Virus record (IMG/VR): IMGVR_UViG_3300009164_005114
Span: 1-64,000 of that record
Direction: 5' to 3' (one strand)
Source of the DNA: a virus
DNA: 64,000 nucleotides
The position numbers and the translations under genes are program-made. Shown here piece by piece: positions 43,674-51,467 of the stretch. Numbering within the stretch: the stretch's first letter is position 1; the number at the start of each line of letters is the position of its first letter. The notes beneath the pieces were generated by a model that worked only from the letters and a program-made list of their open reading frames with translations, was not told where the DNA came from and ran no database searches.

Positions 43674-44774
43674 TTAACATCCGTTAGGGTCAGAAGCGGT
43701 AATTAAACCAGCTCCACCACTAACTAAATACCATGCAGTACCGTTAGAATAATAACCATCTGCCGCCACAATTGATAATCCTGTGTTAACATATAATGTC
43801 TCACCAATGTTAGGTCCAGGTCCTTGAGATGCTGGTACATAAAGTGTGTTAGGTGCTGAACTAAAGTCGGTACATGCTAAATTTGATGTTGAACCTGTTC
43901 CCAGAATATAAGTATAATATCCGAATGTTGCGGTAGGTGTTGTAGTTACTGTAGGTGTGTTAGTTGGAGTTGAAGTATGAGTTGGTGTTGGAGTTTGTGT
44001 TGGTAATAATGAACATAATGAGAATCCTCCTGTTTCATTACCATTTGAATTTAATTGAACTACTTGTCCTGAGTTTGAATAGCAACCTGTCATATTAACA
44101 GTTACTGGTCCGTATACTAAATTAAAGAATTGTGTATTTTCATCAAAGTTTGCAAGTTCACCATAAATTGTTATTGATGGTGATGCGTTACATGCATCAT
44201 TACTTGTTAAACCTGTTGAAACTGAGAACGAAAATCTTGCTCTTGTTGGTGTAGGTGTGTTAGTTGGTGTTTCAGTTTGAGTCGGAGTTGGTGTAACTGC
44301 CGCAGTTCCTGTTTGTGTTGGAGTCGCAGTTAATGTTGTTGTGGTTGTTGGTGTTTGAGTTGGTGTTTCCGTATTAGTTGGAGTTGGTGTATTAGTTGGA
44401 GTTGCAGTTAATGTAGTTGTCGTTGTTGGTGTTTGAGTTGGTGTCTCCGTATTAGTTGTAGTTGGAGTTGGTGTAGGTGTTGTTCCAGGCGTTTGAGTAT
44501 TTGTTGGTGTTAAAGTTGGTGTTGGAGTTGCGGTCTTTGTCGGAGTTGGGGTACTAGTTGGATAATACATTGGATATGCTCCATTATTAACCAATACCAC
44601 ACTATTAACAAATGACGGTGCAATTGAATAAGTGTTGTTTATTAACCAAATATTTTTTGTTTGGTTTGGTAATAACTCAACTTGGTATTCCCACATTGAA
44701 TCGTCACATCTTCTATAATTGAAGTTTACAACGGTTGAACCCGTGTTTGTTAAGGTATATTTGCTACATGCCAT
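43674..44774 (-). CDS. Thr/Pro-rich mucin-like fibre protein (366 aa)
   Basis: Modular. Residues 1-71 are an N-terminal beta domain that may attach it to the virion. Residues 72-178 are an almost pure Thr/Pro tract ([16 protein letters not shown] style). Module A (179-258, RFSFSVSTG to FSLCSLL) follows, then a second short tract (259-283) and module B (284-366, [11 protein letters not shown] to SDPNGC). Modules A and B recur nearly unchanged in the next gene. No signal peptide and no catalytic motif are present. The tracts would form extended stalks densely supplied with O-glycosylation sites. A virion fibre or adhesin is the likeliest role. Terminator-bounded on its 3' side. Confidence 0.85.
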   Translation of the reverse strand: MACSKYTLTNTGSTVVNFNYRRCDDSMWEYQVELLPNQTKNIWLINNTYSIAPSFVNSVVLVNNGAYPMYYPTSTPTPTKTATPTPTLTPTNTQTPGTTPTPTPTTTNTETPTQTPTTTTTLTATPTNTPTPTNTETPTQTPTTTTTLTATPTQTGTAAVTPTPTQTETPTNTPTPTRARFSFSVSTGLTSNDACNASPSITIYGELANFDENTQFFNLVYGPVTVNMTGCYSNSGQVVQLNSNGNETGGFSLCSLLPTQTPTPTHTSTPTNTPTVTTTPTATFGYYTYILGTGSTSNLACTDFSSAPNTLYVPASQGPGPNIGETLYVNTGLSIVAADGYYSNGTAWYLVSGGAGLITASDPNGC

Positions 44775-44793
44775 CTTGATTTCTTTTTATAAT

Positions 44794-44800
44794 ATAAATA
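44794..44800 (-). promoter_or_regulatory. Late-promoter-like TATTTAT element
   Basis: TAGTATTTATATTA, 19 bases before the ATG at 44774. Confidence 0.48.
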
Positions 44801-44858
44801 CTAAGTATTTGTTTATTAGATTCAATATTTCTAATTTTTTATTTTTTTAATTTTGTTC

Positions 44859-46610
44859 TTAGCACCCATTAGGGTCAGAACTTCCAATTTGACCTAAACC
44901 ACCACTAACTAAGTACCATGCAGTACCATTAGAATAGTAACCATCCGCGGCTGGTGTTGTTAATGAAGTATTAACATATAAGTACTCGCCAACATTAGGA
45001 CCAGTCCCTTGAGATACTGGTGCATAAAGAGTATTAGGGGCGGAACTAAAGTCAGCACACGCGGTGTTTGTTGTTAATCCCGTACCTAAAATATATGTGT
45101 AATACCCAAATGTTGCTGTAGGTGTTGTTGTTGGTGTAGGTGTTGGAGTTTGAGTTAAAAGTGAACATAATGAGAATACTCCTACATAGTTACCGTTAGA
45201 GTCTAACTCAACTACTTGTCCTGAATTTTTATAATAACCTGTCATATTCACCGTCACTGGTCCATAAAGAGAATTAAAGAATTGCGTATTTTCGTCAAAG
45301 TTTACAAATTCACCATAAATTGTTATTGAAGGTGACGCATCACACGCATCGTATTGAGTGGTCCCTGTTGAAACTGAGAACGAGAATCTTGTTCTTGTTG
45401 GTGTTGGAGTTTGAGTTGGTGTTTCGGTATTAGTTGGTGTTTGAGTTTGAGTTGGTGTTTTGGTATTAGTTGGTGTTTGAGTTGGTGTTTGAGTTGGTGT
45501 TTCCGTGTTAGTTTGTGTAGGTGTTTGAGTTTGAGTCTCAGTATTTGTAGGTGTTTGTGTAGGTGTTTGAGTTTGAGTCTCAGTATTTGTAGGTGTTTGT
45601 GTAGGTGTTTGAGTTTGAGTCTCAGTATTTGTAGGTGTTTGCGTTTGTGTTGCAGTATTACTTGGGGTTTGGGTAGGTGTAGGTGTTTTTGTTGAAGTAT
45701 TAGTTGGTGTTGCAGTTGGAGTTGGTAAAGGACATCCTCCTAATAATACAATATTACCATCACCATATGCAATTTGAATTGTTTCCGCACAATAAATTTG
45801 AGTTGTAAATACATCTAAGAAGAAATCAAATTCAAACCCATCACAATCAATACCAACAAAAGTTGTTTGATTTTGAGTTCCACCAAACAATAAATAAGTT
45901 TTACATATTGAATTAGTAGGTGTTTGAGTTTGAGTTGGTGTTAATGTCGGAGTATTAGTTGAAGTTTCTGTGTTAGTTGGTGTTAAAGTTTGTGTAGGTG
46001 TTTGAGTTGGAGTTTCCGCAGCAGTCCCTGTATTTGTAGGTGTATTTGTTGGCGTTTCCGTGTTAGTTGGTGTAGTTGTTGGGGTTGAGGTGTTAGTCGT
46101 GGTATTACTAGGTGTGTTTGTTGGAGTTTCCGTGTTAGTTGGAGTTGCTGTAGGAGTTAATCCAATAGTAACAGATGGGGTTGGTGTCATTGTTTCGGTT
46201 GGAGTTTGAGTTGGGGTTTCAGTTGTTGTTGAGGTTGGAGTAACTGTTGAGGTTACTGTTGCGGTTGGTGTTACTGTTGCAGTTGACGTAGGAGTTAATG
46301 TAGGAGTTTCCGTAGGTGTTGGCGTTAATCCTTCTGTTTGAGTTGGAGTTTGAGTTGGAGTTGAAGTGTTGGTTGGTGTATTTGTTTGAGTTGGCGTAGG
46401 ACTAGGTGTTGGACCTGGAACATTTAATGTGTAGGTATAACCATAAGTTGGTACATATAAATCATAGATACCGTAATAATAACTAGATATATAGTTAAAC
46501 GGAATTATTTGCGTTCCCAAATCAATAGTACCTCCCGTGTCTGGAAAATACGTAACTTGTGAGGTTTGCCCACTTAAATTATCACTTTCAATTCTTATTC
46601 CTAATGCCAT
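44859..46610 (-). CDS. Thr/Pro-rich mucin-like fibre protein (583 aa), paralogue
   Basis: Residues 1-65 are a Tyr-rich N-terminal domain. Thr/Pro tracts follow at 66-233 and 295-407, separated by a Cys-containing domain (234-294, ICKTYLLFGG to GGCPLP). Module A is at 408-485, a short tract at 486-500 and module B at 501-583, the last two modules clearly paralogous to those of the downstream gene. About half of the protein is Thr/Pro repeat, with Gln, Asn and Glu as spacers. It probably forms a long stalk with globular knobs on the virion. Tract length can vary by slippage (see the 42-base repeat). Function inferred from architecture. Confidence 0.85.
   Translation of the reverse strand: MALGIRIESDNLSGQTSQVTYFPDTGGTIDLGTQIIPFNYISSYYYGIYDLYVPTYGYTYTLNVPGPTPSPTPTQTNTPTNTSTPTQTPTQTEGLTPTPTETPTLTPTSTATVTPTATVTSTVTPTSTTTETPTQTPTETMTPTPSVTIGLTPTATPTNTETPTNTPSNTTTNTSTPTTTPTNTETPTNTPTNTGTAAETPTQTPTQTLTPTNTETSTNTPTLTPTQTQTPTNSICKTYLLFGGTQNQTTFVGIDCDGFEFDFFLDVFTTQIYCAETIQIAYGDGNIVLLGGCPLPTPTATPTNTSTKTPTPTQTPSNTATQTQTPTNTETQTQTPTQTPTNTETQTQTPTQTPTNTETQTQTPTQTNTETPTQTPTQTPTNTKTPTQTQTPTNTETPTQTPTPTRTRFSFSVSTGTTQYDACDASPSITIYGEFVNFDENTQFFNSLYGPVTVNMTGYYKNSGQVVELDSNGNYVGVFSLCSLLTQTPTPTPTTTPTATFGYYTYILGTGLTTNTACADFSSAPNTLYAPVSQGTGPNVGEYLYVNTSLTTPAADGYYSNGTAWYLVSGGLGQIGSSDPNGC
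45501..45650 (-). repeat. In-frame 42-base tandem repeat within the Thr/Pro tract
   Basis: Encodes residues 321-370 of the 583-aa protein. The 14-residue unit TQTQTPTQTPTNTE occurs twice in full (331-358), flanked by shortened copies. The DNA copies are almost identical, suggesting recent expansion by slippage or recombination. Confidence 0.85.
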
Positions 46611-46614
46611 GTCA

Positions 46615-46621
46615 ATAAATA
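46615..46621 (-). promoter_or_regulatory. Late-promoter-like TATTTAT element
   Basis: AAGTATTTATTGAC directly precedes the ATG at 46610 (4-base spacing). Transcripts starting from it would be practically leaderless. Confidence 0.5.
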
Positions 46622-46643
46622 CTTAATTTTTTTGTTTTATTCT

Positions 46644-48650
46644 TTAAACTATACGACCAATTCCATTTATTACTACATATCTCAAATCGTTTTGAGGTAT
46701 TAAAATATATTCCAAATCATCATCAGGTATTAATAAATAAACCAAATCTTCATCTGGAATTACTACATATGTCAAATCATTTTGAGGAACAATAATCGCA
46801 CAATCAGGGCAAATAGGATTTAATAATCCATATTTATTTTTTAATAATTTAAAGTTGTGTTTAATTTGTGATGCATTGAGAGGTTCTGTATACATTCTAA
46901 ACGCACTAATGTCACCAATCATACTACCCCCAAAAATTTCTTCTAATCTAACATGAGTTGTAAGACCCGAATATTCTGTGTGGTCTAAATCGTATGTCGT
47001 TAAACACTCAGGGTCTTGTTGGTAAACAATCTCGTTTATATTTGGAGGACATCCTCCTGAGAATGTTAAATTATCGTGAAGTCCTTGAGTACCTCCACCT
47101 ATTGAAATGTTATATCCAACGCCAATTTGTTTTTCTTTTGGAGTGTTAAGTAACCTTGGGATAATTTCTTCAAAATTTTCTGTGACCATGAACAATTTAC
47201 CATTAACATAGAATTTTAATGTTCCCATTCTATATTTTTGCTCTTCAGTCCACATGTCAGTAAATGTTACAACCTCAGTTGTTGCTGGGTCATAACTTGG
47301 GTCATGAGTTATTGGAGGTTCAATTAAACTAACACTTCTACCTTCAATAGTTGCAAAATAAACATCTTTAACTAAAAGACCTAATCCACCTTTATCATAT
47401 AAATCACAAGTATCTAACCATTCATATCTTTGGAAAACCGCATCAATTTGAACCCAATGTTCCAAATTAATATATGGTGTTAATTTACATTCATCAAAAA
47501 TCCCTCTTGTTGAACACCATTCAGTTACTGAAGTCCCTGTTACATATGTTAAACCTGTAAGACAAGTTCCAGTGTGTTCACACCCACCAGTAATTCTATA
47601 TGTCTTAACACATAATCTTGGGTTTCCACTATCACCACTAAGTCTTAATGATAAACCATTTGAAACTCCATCATACAATGGGTCTGTTTCAGGGTATTGC
47701 GCCTTTGAATCACAATCACAAGGACAACCACAAGTACAATGCGTTATTGTGCCACCCGATGGTTGGTAAACTTGTAAACATTCTGATGATGTGTTTGCCG
47801 AACTTGCACAACCACAAGTATGCATACAAGTTAATCCTGACGTAACTCTTGTATATCCAGTATCTTGTATTGGACTTCCGTCGGCGTAATGGTAATATTT
47901 GTTTTCAGCTCTTGCCCCCATATAAAAGAAGGTACCTTTATTATCAGGATATCTTTCATTCAATCCCACAGAAGTATCACCAGTCCACCTATATCTTAAC
48001 ATGAACTCGGTTGTCCAACCTAAAGGAACTCTTTGAGGAAATACTTGATAATCATAACCTGGTACTTTGTAGAATCCTTGGAAGAACCCTCCATTTAATT
48101 TCGCAACATACCCAATATTTCCACCAACATTTTGGTAAGATAAGTCGTAATTATAGGAATTATCATTCCATAATCTATTTTCAGTTGTTGTAAAACCTGT
48201 GATTGGGTGGAGTTTCATTCTCCTATCGTATTTGTATCTACTAAATCTATCAGATACATTTTCATATAAACCAGTAGTAATTTCAATAGTTTCTCCTGAC
48301 ATATGTTGAACCAAACCATTATCCATACCTGTTAATCCAATGTCACATAACTCTGTAGTTTTTACACAAAAATTTGGATTGATGTCTTCAGGGTTCCAAT
48401 AGTTTTCAGAAACAATTGTTTGATAATCAAAAGAACACGCAGATATTTGGCATAATGTTGTTCCAGTGCTATTAAATTCAAATTTAAATGGCATTCTATT
48501 TCCATCTTCCTCACCTATTAATAGTGGAGAAAATATAACTTCTTGGTCATAGTCTTTTTCATCCGACGCTAAACAAATATCGGTTACTTCGTTGACTGGT
48601 TTAAGACCCCAACGTCTAAAATTATATTGATTAATATTCTGATATGCCAT
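46644..48650 (-). CDS. Large fibre/adhesin-like virion protein with Cys-rich insert
   Basis: A 668-aa protein. The central part has a lectin-like jellyroll appearance: HWVQIDAVFQRYEW, LKFYVNGKLFMVTENF and SIGGGTQGLHDNLTF near 410-545 resemble the LamG/ConA-like strand order. A Cys-rich stretch (about 275-325, containing HCTCGCPCDCDSK) is unusual for a phage protein and could bind metal or be disulfide-linked. The end (617-668) holds four tandem 10-residue repeats. It lies upstream of the Thr/Pro-rich genes on the same strand. A receptor-binding or adhesin function is inferred from composition and neighbours. Confidence 0.72.
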   Translation of the reverse strand: MAYQNINQYNFRRWGLKPVNEVTDICLASDEKDYDQEVIFSPLLIGEEDGNRMPFKFEFNSTGTTLCQISACSFDYQTIVSENYWNPEDINPNFCVKTTELCDIGLTGMDNGLVQHMSGETIEITTGLYENVSDRFSRYKYDRRMKLHPITGFTTTENRLWNDNSYNYDLSYQNVGGNIGYVAKLNGGFFQGFYKVPGYDYQVFPQRVPLGWTTEFMLRYRWTGDTSVGLNERYPDNKGTFFYMGARAENKYYHYADGSPIQDTGYTRVTSGLTCMHTCGCASSANTSSECLQVYQPSGGTITHCTCGCPCDCDSKAQYPETDPLYDGVSNGLSLRLSGDSGNPRLCVKTYRITGGCEHTGTCLTGLTYVTGTSVTEWCSTRGIFDECKLTPYINLEHWVQIDAVFQRYEWLDTCDLYDKGGLGLLVKDVYFATIEGRSVSLIEPPITHDPSYDPATTEVVTFTDMWTEEQKYRMGTLKFYVNGKLFMVTENFEEIIPRLLNTPKEKQIGVGYNISIGGGTQGLHDNLTFSGGCPPNINEIVYQQDPECLTTYDLDHTEYSGLTTHVRLEEIFGGSMIGDISAFRMYTEPLNASQIKHNFKLLKNKYGLLNPICPDCAIIVPQNDLTYVVIPDEDLVYLLIPDDDLEYILIPQNDLRYVVINGIGRIV
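46650..46802 (-). repeat. Four tandem 10-residue repeats (30-base unit) at the C-terminus
   Basis: Unit P-x-x-D-L-x-Y-[VLI]-[VL]-I, as in PQNDLTYVVI, PDEDLVYLLI, PDDDLEYILI and PQNDLRYVVI. It alternates a DL turn with a hydrophobic strand, as in short beta-solenoid or trimer-forming tails. Confidence 0.85.
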
Positions 48651-48659
48651 ATGATATTG

Positions 48660-48666
48660 ATAAATA
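48660..48666 (-). promoter_or_regulatory. Late-promoter-like TATTTAT element
   Basis: AGGTATTTATCAATATCAT directly precedes the ATG at 48650 (9-base spacing). It is divergent from the plus-strand element 14 bases away. Confidence 0.48.
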
Positions 48667-48679
48667 CCTTGTGTCCTAG

Positions 48680-48686
48680 TATTTAT
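48680..48686 (+). promoter_or_regulatory. Late-promoter-like TATTTAT element
   Basis: TAGTATTTATAGAT on the plus strand, 16 bases before the ATG at 48703. A purine-rich AAAAAAGAAGAG fills the spacer. Confidence 0.48.
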
Positions 48687-48702
48687 AGATAAAAAAGAAG
48701 AG

Positions 48703-49533
48703 ATGATTACAACAGATAACGAATTTTATTCATCACCATACTATTTTCTTTTAAGAGATAAAGGAGATAAATACTCATTATATTTCTCCGTAGAGGGAAA
48801 TTTGACCGAAGCTCGTGAAAAAGATGAGGTGATTCACTTTGAAAAAAGTAAAGGTACAAAAGTTAAAAACCATCTTAAGAAAGTTGCCAAAGAGAAAAAA
48901 ATTAAAACAACTAAAGGTCTTAAGAAGGATTTGGAAGAATTAGTAAATTTAGATGGAGCATTGTCCAATTCTAAAATTCCAATTCTTGACCCAAAACTTC
49001 ACCCTAAAAAAACAATGGACCAAACCGTTGCAGCTGCTCGTATTACAAATGACCCTATTTCTCGTGGTTATAGAAGTTATTATGGTGAGTCAGTTGAGGA
49101 AGTTAGTGAAATTGATATGTCGGGGGCTTTTGGATACGAAGAGACTGAAGATATGGACGGAGCAGAAACTTACAAATATTTAGTTAAAAAGATGGGTATG
49201 GAACCTGATGAGGCAAAAGAAAGAACAAAACAACAAGGTAAAGACCCTTCAGGTAAAAAAGATAAAAATTCAAAGTATTATAAAGATAAAAATTTTGTAA
49301 CAAGGGCAACTTTATCTGAAATACAAAAACAAAAAATGATTAAAGTGGTTGAAGACATTTTAATGGGTAAAAAAAATTCAGACAATTCTGAGGTTGGAAA
49401 AAAAGAACTTCCTAAGAATATTGATGAATTACCACTATTAATTAGAAAAAATTTAAAAACTCTTTTGGGTCATGTTGAAAAAAACGGATTCTCAAAAGAA
49501 GATTTAATCAAACTTATAAAAAAAGGTGAATAA
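48703..49533 (+). CDS. Unknown charged protein, probably virion or assembly related
   Basis: A 276-aa Lys/Glu-rich, largely helical protein. A globular N-terminus (about 1-60) is followed by a basic helix region (KNHLKKVAKEKKIKTTKGLK), a conserved-looking central segment (DQTVAAARITNDPISRGYRS, about 105-125) and an acidic stretch. The C-terminal helices are LRKNLKTLLGH-like in style. No catalytic motif is seen. It opens a plus-strand transcript of five small genes running to 51413. Its stop overlaps the GTG start of the next gene by 8 bases. A head-assembly or scaffold role is possible. Confidence 0.65.
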   Translation: MITTDNEFYSSPYYFLLRDKGDKYSLYFSVEGNLTEAREKDEVIHFEKSKGTKVKNHLKKVAKEKKIKTTKGLKKDLEELVNLDGALSNSKIPILDPKLHPKKTMDQTVAAARITNDPISRGYRSYYGESVEEVSEIDMSGAFGYEETEDMDGAETYKYLVKKMGMEPDEAKERTKQQGKDPSGKKDKNSKYYKDKNFVTRATLSEIQKQKMIKVVEDILMGKKNSDNSEVGKKELPKNIDELPLLIRKNLKTLLGHVEKNGFSKEDLIKLIKKGE

Positions 49534-49993
49534 AAGTTTATACGATAAAGAGATTGAATTTCCATCTGACAAAAGGGAGTATATGAAAAAATGTTTTCAT
49601 ATGGTTAAAAATGCAAATGAGAAAACTGAGGGATTTAACAGAAATAAAGAACTTCAGGGACAAAAATTTATCACATATAAACAATTAAAAAGAATTAAAA
49701 ACTTTTTTGATAACTTTAAAGGTAACCAAAAAGAACCTTCATTTATTTTAAATGGTGGTGTTGAAATTAAAAATTGGGTTAACGATGAGTTAAGAAAAAT
49801 GAGGGAGTATATTAAAAATACCAAAACGAATAAAATGAACGCTGGTATGATGAACCAATTCATTGACCCTCACGAGAAAAAAGATTTTACAAATGTAAGA
49901 CCATCTCAAGAACATTCAAAAACTGTAGACAAATATAACCCTTCAGTTAATGAAAGTGTTAAGAGAATAAACGAACTAATTTCAAAAATATAA
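49526..49993 (+). CDS. Unknown small protein with GTG start
   Basis: A 155-aa, Lys/Asn-rich helical protein (EYMKKCFHMVKNANEKTEGF, KQLKRIKNFFDNFKG) ending in a helical tail (NESVKRINELISKI). The GTG at 49526 is the first in-frame start and overlaps the upstream stop by 8 bases. The next ATG lies 19 codons in. The segment FIDPHEKKDFTNVRPSQEHSK recalls peptides exposed on virion proteins, but no family was recognised. Co-transcribed with neighbours. Confidence 0.65.
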   Translation: MNKSLYDKEIEFPSDKREYMKKCFHMVKNANEKTEGFNRNKELQGQKFITYKQLKRIKNFFDNFKGNQKEPSFILNGGVEIKNWVNDELRKMREYIKNTKTNKMNAGMMNQFIDPHEKKDFTNVRPSQEHSKTVDKYNPSVNESVKRINELISKI

Positions 49994-49997
49994 TATC

Positions 49998-50291
49998 ATG
50001 GCACAACAAACAACAGTTGATTTAAACCAAAATGAACCAAACGCAATGACAGCAATTGCAGAACAAGAAAGAGCTAAATTGATTCCTAAAAACGATTATA
50101 ATCAAGCGGGTAATCCTTATTCTTCTGTAAACAAAGATGCGGTTGCCGATGGTGACTCTATGGGTAGAGGTACAGGCTCTTTTTTAGATGTTTATAACGT
50201 AAACGCGGGAACGATAGATGATATCGTGGAAAGAAAAAGTGAGGTAAAAATCAATCAATACAATTCATCAAAAACATACCCTAATTTCTAA
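49998..50291 (+). CDS. Small hypothetical protein
   Basis: A 97-aa, Asn/Gln/Asp-rich protein with a helical N-terminus (NAMTAIAEQERAKLIPKNDY), a Gly/Ser-rich middle and a final strand. It ends TYPNF, and the TAA stop overlaps the next ATG by one base, so translation is coupled to the WYL gene. Probably disordered in isolation; a minor virion or assembly protein would fit. Not recognised. Confidence 0.6.
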   Translation: MAQQTTVDLNQNEPNAMTAIAEQERAKLIPKNDYNQAGNPYSSVNKDAVADGDSMGRGTGSFLDVYNVNAGTIDDIVERKSEVKINQYNSSKTYPNF

Positions 50292-50770
50292 TGAAACTAC
50301 AAGGAGCATTAAAAGGTTTAATTTGTGAAATCGCGTCTTTAGATGGTATTGTCGATGCTATTAAAGGACGAAAAGTTGTTATTATTTATTACGATGGTGA
50401 TGAACCAGGTGGTAGAGGACTAAGACAAATTGAGCCAGTATGCTTAGGAGTTAGTAAAGCGGGTAATAAAGTTTTAAGAGCTTGGGATTCAGAGGGGTCG
50501 TCTCACACTGCTTATGAAGGAGACCAACCATTACCAGGGTGGAGATTATTTAGGTTAGATAAAATTCTATCTAACAAACCTACGGGTGAGGTTTACAATG
50601 AACCCAAACCTGGTTATAATTTTAACGGAGACAAAAGTATGGTTAGTGTTATTATTAATGCTAAGTTTGATAATACACCACCACAACCTCAAACGCCACC
50701 AACACCACAACCTGAAACACCACCAACACCTGAAACTCCACCAACACCAGAAGAAGAAAATTTAACATAA
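50291..50770 (+). CDS. WYL-domain protein with Pro-rich tail
   Basis: A 159-aa protein. Residues about 25-95 form a WYL-type SH3-like fold: KVVIIYYDGD, RGLRQIEPVCLGVSKAGN, LRAWDSEG and GWRLFRLDKIL, the RxIEP...FRLDxI core of the family. WYL domains sense nucleic acid or nucleotide ligands in bacterial regulators and defence proteins. No DNA-binding domain is attached here. Instead the last about 30 residues are a repeated Pro/Thr/Glu tail (TPPTPETPPTPEE style). It overlaps the previous gene by one base. It might be a virion-associated ligand-binding protein or a counter-defence factor; function unproven. Confidence 0.82.
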   Translation: MKLQGALKGLICEIASLDGIVDAIKGRKVVIIYYDGDEPGGRGLRQIEPVCLGVSKAGNKVLRAWDSEGSSHTAYEGDQPLPGWRLFRLDKILSNKPTGEVYNEPKPGYNFNGDKSMVSVIINAKFDNTPPQPQTPPTPQPETPPTPETPPTPEEENLT

Positions 50771-50771
50771 C

Positions 50772-51413
50772 ATGGACAGATTAATGGAAAAATTGGCTTT
50801 ATCAAAAGCCATTATGGATAAGGCAGATGGAATTAAAAGTTCAAATTCCATGAATGGAGGTTTACCACCAACATCATTACAACAATTAAATGCTCCTGAA
50901 ACATTTAATGTTCCTGCTGCAAAATACAATATACCTTCAGAATTCTTACAAGAAGAATCATCTGTAAATCAACCTTACTTATCTGCAGCACCAAGAGAAA
51001 ATACAAAACCAGTTGGTGTACCAACAGTAGATGCAATCAAAAATTCTAAATTACCTGAAGAAATTAAAAGGTTAATGATGGAACATCCAATTGCTCAAGC
51101 CCAACAACCACAAATGACAATATCTAATGAGCTTATTGAAAAGGCATCGAGATTAATGAAAGAAAATGGTGGTTATATTCCTGAATCAGCAAAAGAAAAA
51201 TCAACTCAACAACAACCGCAACAACAACAACATTCAGTTGGCGGTATTGATTATAAATTAATCAAAAAAATGATTAATGAAGCAGTTAATGATGCGTTAA
51301 AAGAAAACGGATTACTCACAGAATCTTCAGAAAAATCTAATGAAATTTTTAGTTTTAAAGTTGGTAAACATATATTTGAAGGTAAGGTAACCAAAATTAA
51401 AAAGTTGTCTTAA
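50772..51413 (+). CDS. Unknown protein with Gln-rich linker, probably virion assembly
   Basis: A 213-aa protein. An N-terminal helix (LMEKLALSKAIMDKADGIK) is followed by a Pro/Ala/Gln-rich disordered region with a poly-Gln stretch (about 145-158, QQQPQQQQ), a helix (YKLIKKMINEAVNDALKENG) and a compact C-terminal strand motif (FSFKVGKHIFEGKVTKIKK). The architecture resembles scaffold or prohead-core proteins, but no family was identified. It is the last gene of this small-gene transcript. A 54-base gap follows before the sugar operon. Confidence 0.62.
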   Translation: MDRLMEKLALSKAIMDKADGIKSSNSMNGGLPPTSLQQLNAPETFNVPAAKYNIPSEFLQEESSVNQPYLSAAPRENTKPVGVPTVDAIKNSKLPEEIKRLMMEHPIAQAQQPQMTISNELIEKASRLMKENGGYIPESAKEKSTQQQPQQQQHSVGGIDYKLIKKMINEAVNDALKENGLLTESSEKSNEIFSFKVGKHIFEGKVTKIKKLS

Positions 51414-51467
51414 CCCCTTTCTTTATTTGACTCGAATTACTATATTTTAAGAAATATATTAATTATA

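Noticed and set aside
45501-45650. Regular repeats considered as a CRISPR array
   Set aside because: Units are contiguous without unique spacers, in frame, and encode the Thr/Pro/Gln stalk.
45411-45695. Plus-strand frame rich in Cys, Ser, Trp and Leu opposite the Thr/Pro tract
   Set aside because: Its composition is simply the complement of the ACA/CCA-type repeat codons on the minus strand.
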